A stretch of 64,000 nt of DNA from Ottelia alismoides (Eukaryota > Streptophyta > Magnoliopsida > Alismatales > Hydrocharitaceae). A program made the translations under genes and the position numbers. The notes beneath the pieces were generated by a model that saw only the letters and a program-made list of their open reading frames with translations, did no database searches and was not told the DNA's origin. Below are positions 61,439 to 64,000 of the stretch, piece after piece. Where the stretch lies: contig JAZKJV010008265.1 of NCBI GenBank assembly GCA_037367405.1, forward strand, positions 310,001 through 374,000, given 5' to 3'. Within the stretch, counting starts at the first letter, position 1. Each line of letters begins with the position of its first letter.

Positions 61439-62470
61439 GAAAATAAAAGTAGGTAATTATTAGTTATTGCTAATTGATAATTGTGTACATTTTTTGTTTT
61501 TATTTTTCTAGTTTTTTGTGGGTTTTTAATTTTATTTATTTTTTATGTATTCTACTACATTTTATATTTTATTCTTTTTTTTATTTTTATAATTTGTTTA
61601 AATTTTTAAAATTGTAATTCCTTTTTGTTTTTCTAAATAGTATATATAATAATATAGATATAATACCTTACATAAGTATTATATATAGTGTGTGTGTGTA
61701 TAACATATTATATTATAAATAAGTCAAATAATAATTAAATTTTAGAAACGAAAATGTATATTTTTTTATATTTTCTCCATTTTTTATAATCTTTCTTTTT
61801 TTATGGATATTTAAAGTAAATAAATATAAAAAAATGAATATAATAAATATATGAGATTATGTTGGGTTTAATAAATATAAATAAGTTCAAAATGAACCCA
61901 AACCGATTTTTAATATATGTATATATAATACATAAGATTTCAAATTGGAAGAAATATTTTTTACTATGTGAATTTATTTGCTAATTTTTAAAAAGATTTT
62001 AGATTTTTGTGATTTTATCTTTTGTATTTTTACTGATTTTTTATTATATGGTATGATATAGTATATTATAGACAATATTAAAATTTTTGAAGTTTTGGAG
62101 ATGGTTTTATAAATTTTATGGGCTTTATGTCTATATAGGGGGCATGTTTTTGGATTTTTAAGATATACTAAAATTCAATAAAATGTCAAACAAATTTTAT
62201 GCAAGATTAAGCATGGCTACATGCATTTATATTACTTTTCCTACAATTTTTAGTGTAATGAAAAATAATAAATACAATATACAAGAAAACAAAATGCACA
62301 ATTACATGGATTTATTTGTAATTAATAAAAACCTAAACTTCATTTAATAAAAGGTCCATAAAACAAAAGTATATGCATGAAAATTTTACAATAGATCATG
62401 CAACACTAAATATGCGGCGGAAGGACCAACATATAAATGCAAACAACTTCGAGGTTCTAGTTTGCAGAAT
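61439..62470. other. AT-rich tract resembling Athila-like LTR U5 sequence
   Basis: T-rich sequence of the same kind as the 7600-8330 part of D's LTR (repeated TTTTTATTTTT, and a TAGTATATTATA-like stretch near 62055), but I could not align it reliably. No genes seen. Confidence 0.35.
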
Positions 62471-62479
62471 TTTATATGA

Positions 62480-62990
62480 TCATATATGAAAAATTATTCT
62501 CAACTTCTTGATTCCTTTCTGTGGGCTTATCGGAGCACCTACAAGTCTCCATTTGCTATGTCTCTCTATCATCTTGTTAATGGAAAGGCTTGCCATCAAA
62601 TAGTGTAACTCATTCACAAATCTCTTTGGACAATAAATATTTGTAATTTGGACTCACAACAAGATGGTAAGAACCGAAAGATCAATCTAAACAAACTCCT
62701 TTAATTTCGAGATTACGCATATGATCATAGCTTGATGTACAAGGAGAAAGTAAAATGCTGGCATGACAATGACATGAAAATAAATTTTTTGAGCCTGGAC
62801 ATAAGGTATTATTATTTGAGTGAAGTTGAATGTATTCTCAGGGAAATTTAAGACTTCCATTTCTAGTGAGAACATTCCATGACAATGAAGCATGTTGATA
62901 TACAAATTGTCATGTAACACACAACCATTTACAGTCAACAGATAGTTGCTAACGATGTATTTATAGCATTATACATTCTTGTATGTTGTC
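62480..62990 (+). pseudogene. Element G integrase C-terminal fragment (Athila-like)
   Basis: The plus strand reads SLWAYRSTYKSPFAMSLYHL, VNGKACH, then DYAYDHSLMYKEKVKCWHD and FFEPGHKVLLFE, matching the DALWAYRTAFKTP, VYGKACHLPVELEHKA and FE-GQKVLLFNSRL blocks of Athila-type integrases. Stops and frame changes occur throughout. The N-terminal integrase and RT are absent to its left. It is in the opposite orientation to D and E, so it belongs to a different insertion. Confidence 0.85.
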
Positions 62991-64000
62991 GATAATCTCA
63001 ATGTTCTTTTTGAAGAAGATCTTCTAACCACCACATCAAAAGATTCTGACAATGCCATACCCAAAAATATTTTTGAATTATTATTTATTTTTCGTTCTTT
63101 TTTTATTATTTCATTCTTCTATTTAGTTCATTCACCCGATTCATCATTGTTATACTTAGGTTGACCAGATCCTTAGCATAGGGAGAATGAGTGCATTTGA
63201 GTTATTCATCATTGTTCTCTCAGTAGTCTTCTAATTTATTGATATTCTTTGCTATATTTAGGGATATTCTACCCTAAGTATTGGGGAAGACAAGCCGAGT
63301 TGTTGATTTTGTATATTCTAATCCTATATCATCCCTACTTTGTGTACAATATGCTATTCTTATGTATACTTTATACAACGTATATGGGGAATGATCAACT
63401 TCGAAATTCCTTTTATTTGAGTCATCGTAGTATAGACTTTTCAATACATAGCACGACTTATGTCTTCCCATATTGATTTTTGGTAACTATGAGGAAATAA
63501 TTCCAGCTAAGTATAGGGGGATTGTATATATAGTATATATACATTTGCCAAAACTTGTACAATATTGCTTTTTTAATAATATGGCTAATATATACTACAT
63601 TGTATAAGGGTTTACTAATAATTATGAAAAAGAATAGACTCATGCTAATATGTATACATTTTTTTAAAAATATTTGTAAAAATTGGTTTGAAATTGTTCA
63701 GCAAATGATTTCAAAAATTAATTGTAAAATATTTAAGAAAAAAATTTAAATCCATTGAAAACTATTTGTAAAATGTTTTCAAACCTTTGAAAAATATTCC
63801 TTTGTAACTATTTGTAGAAAGTTAGTAAAAAATGTTTGTAAAAAATTTAAAAAATTCATTGTAAAATAAATTGTAAATGAAATTTCAAAATGTTTGATAA
63901 GTGTTTGCAAAAATGTTTTCAAATTATTTTGTTAAACCTTTTAACTAATATCATTGTAAAAATCTTCAAATAAAATTACTTATTAAATAAAATTCTTGTA
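62991..64000 (+). repeat. Element G 3' UTR with polypurine-tract hairpins (runs off the window)
   Basis: Hairpins at 63151-63184 (TATACTTAGG / CCTTAGCATAGGGA) and 63253-63287 (TATATTTAGGG / CCCTAAGTATTGGGG), and a GCTAAGTATAGGGGG tract at 63506-63520. The latter is followed by ATTGTATATATAG and AT-rich DNA like D's spacer. The true 3' LTR, if present, lies beyond the window. Confidence 0.7.

Noticed and set aside
1..64000. tRNA, rRNA or other structured RNA genes
   Set aside because: I looked for tRNA arm signatures and conserved rRNA stretches and saw none. Matches to tRNA ends are only the retrotransposon primer-binding sites.

Overview
The window is plant nuclear DNA from a repeat-dense, heterochromatin-like intergenic region. 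It is AT-rich, contains no intact host gene, and almost all of it is accounted for by nested transposable elements. I cannot name the species from the sequence. There are no rRNA genes, tRNA genes or CRISPR arrays that I can recognise.

Layout. (1) 1-3334: unassigned DNA holding the decayed remains of an intron-containing host gene of the thioredoxin superfamily (minus strand, 1015-2077). (2) 3335-3696: the left end of a CACTA (En/Spm) DNA transposon. (3) From 3697: element E, an old Athila-like Ty3/gypsy retrotransposon on the minus strand. Its 3' LTR is cut into pieces by later insertions: an RTE-type LINE tail (4366-4790), an L1 LINE with a 5' inversion (5591-6379), element D (7360-43791) and element B (45270-55819). 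The last base of this LTR is at 55825, followed by E's 3' UTR to about 57765. (4) Element D, a second minus-strand Athila-like element: 3' LTR 7360-10834, 5' LTR 40581-43791, a decayed tRNA primer-binding site at 40561-40578 and TGGAA target-site duplications. It carries broken gag, protease, RT, RNase H and integrase. D is itself interrupted by copia element A (11378-21992, GCCTG duplication) and by element C (26363-35480), a gag/pol-less LTR element inserted inside D's pol. (5) Element B, a sister copy of A (TCATC duplication), sits in the last few bases of E's LTR. (6) 57766-64000: a CACTA transposase fragment, a solo copia-type LTR (60095-61438), an AT-rich LTR-like tract, and the integrase and 3' UTR end of another Athila-like element (G) on the plus strand.

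The insertion order read from the nesting is: CACTA and host DNA, then E, then D, then A, B and C, with the LINE insertions also after E. All coding regions are pseudogenes. Many in-frame stops look like CAG-to-TAG and CGA-to-TGA changes, as expected for methylated, silenced DNA.

The most interesting structures are non-coding. A repeated hairpin whose 3' arm is a copy of the polypurine tract recurs in the 3' UTR of all four Athila-like elements (C, D, E, G). A cluster of GTG-centred palindromes fills part of U3 in every copy of the long copia LTR. A short ORF just downstream of the copia LTR promoter is open in all four LTR copies, although the polyproteins are destroyed.
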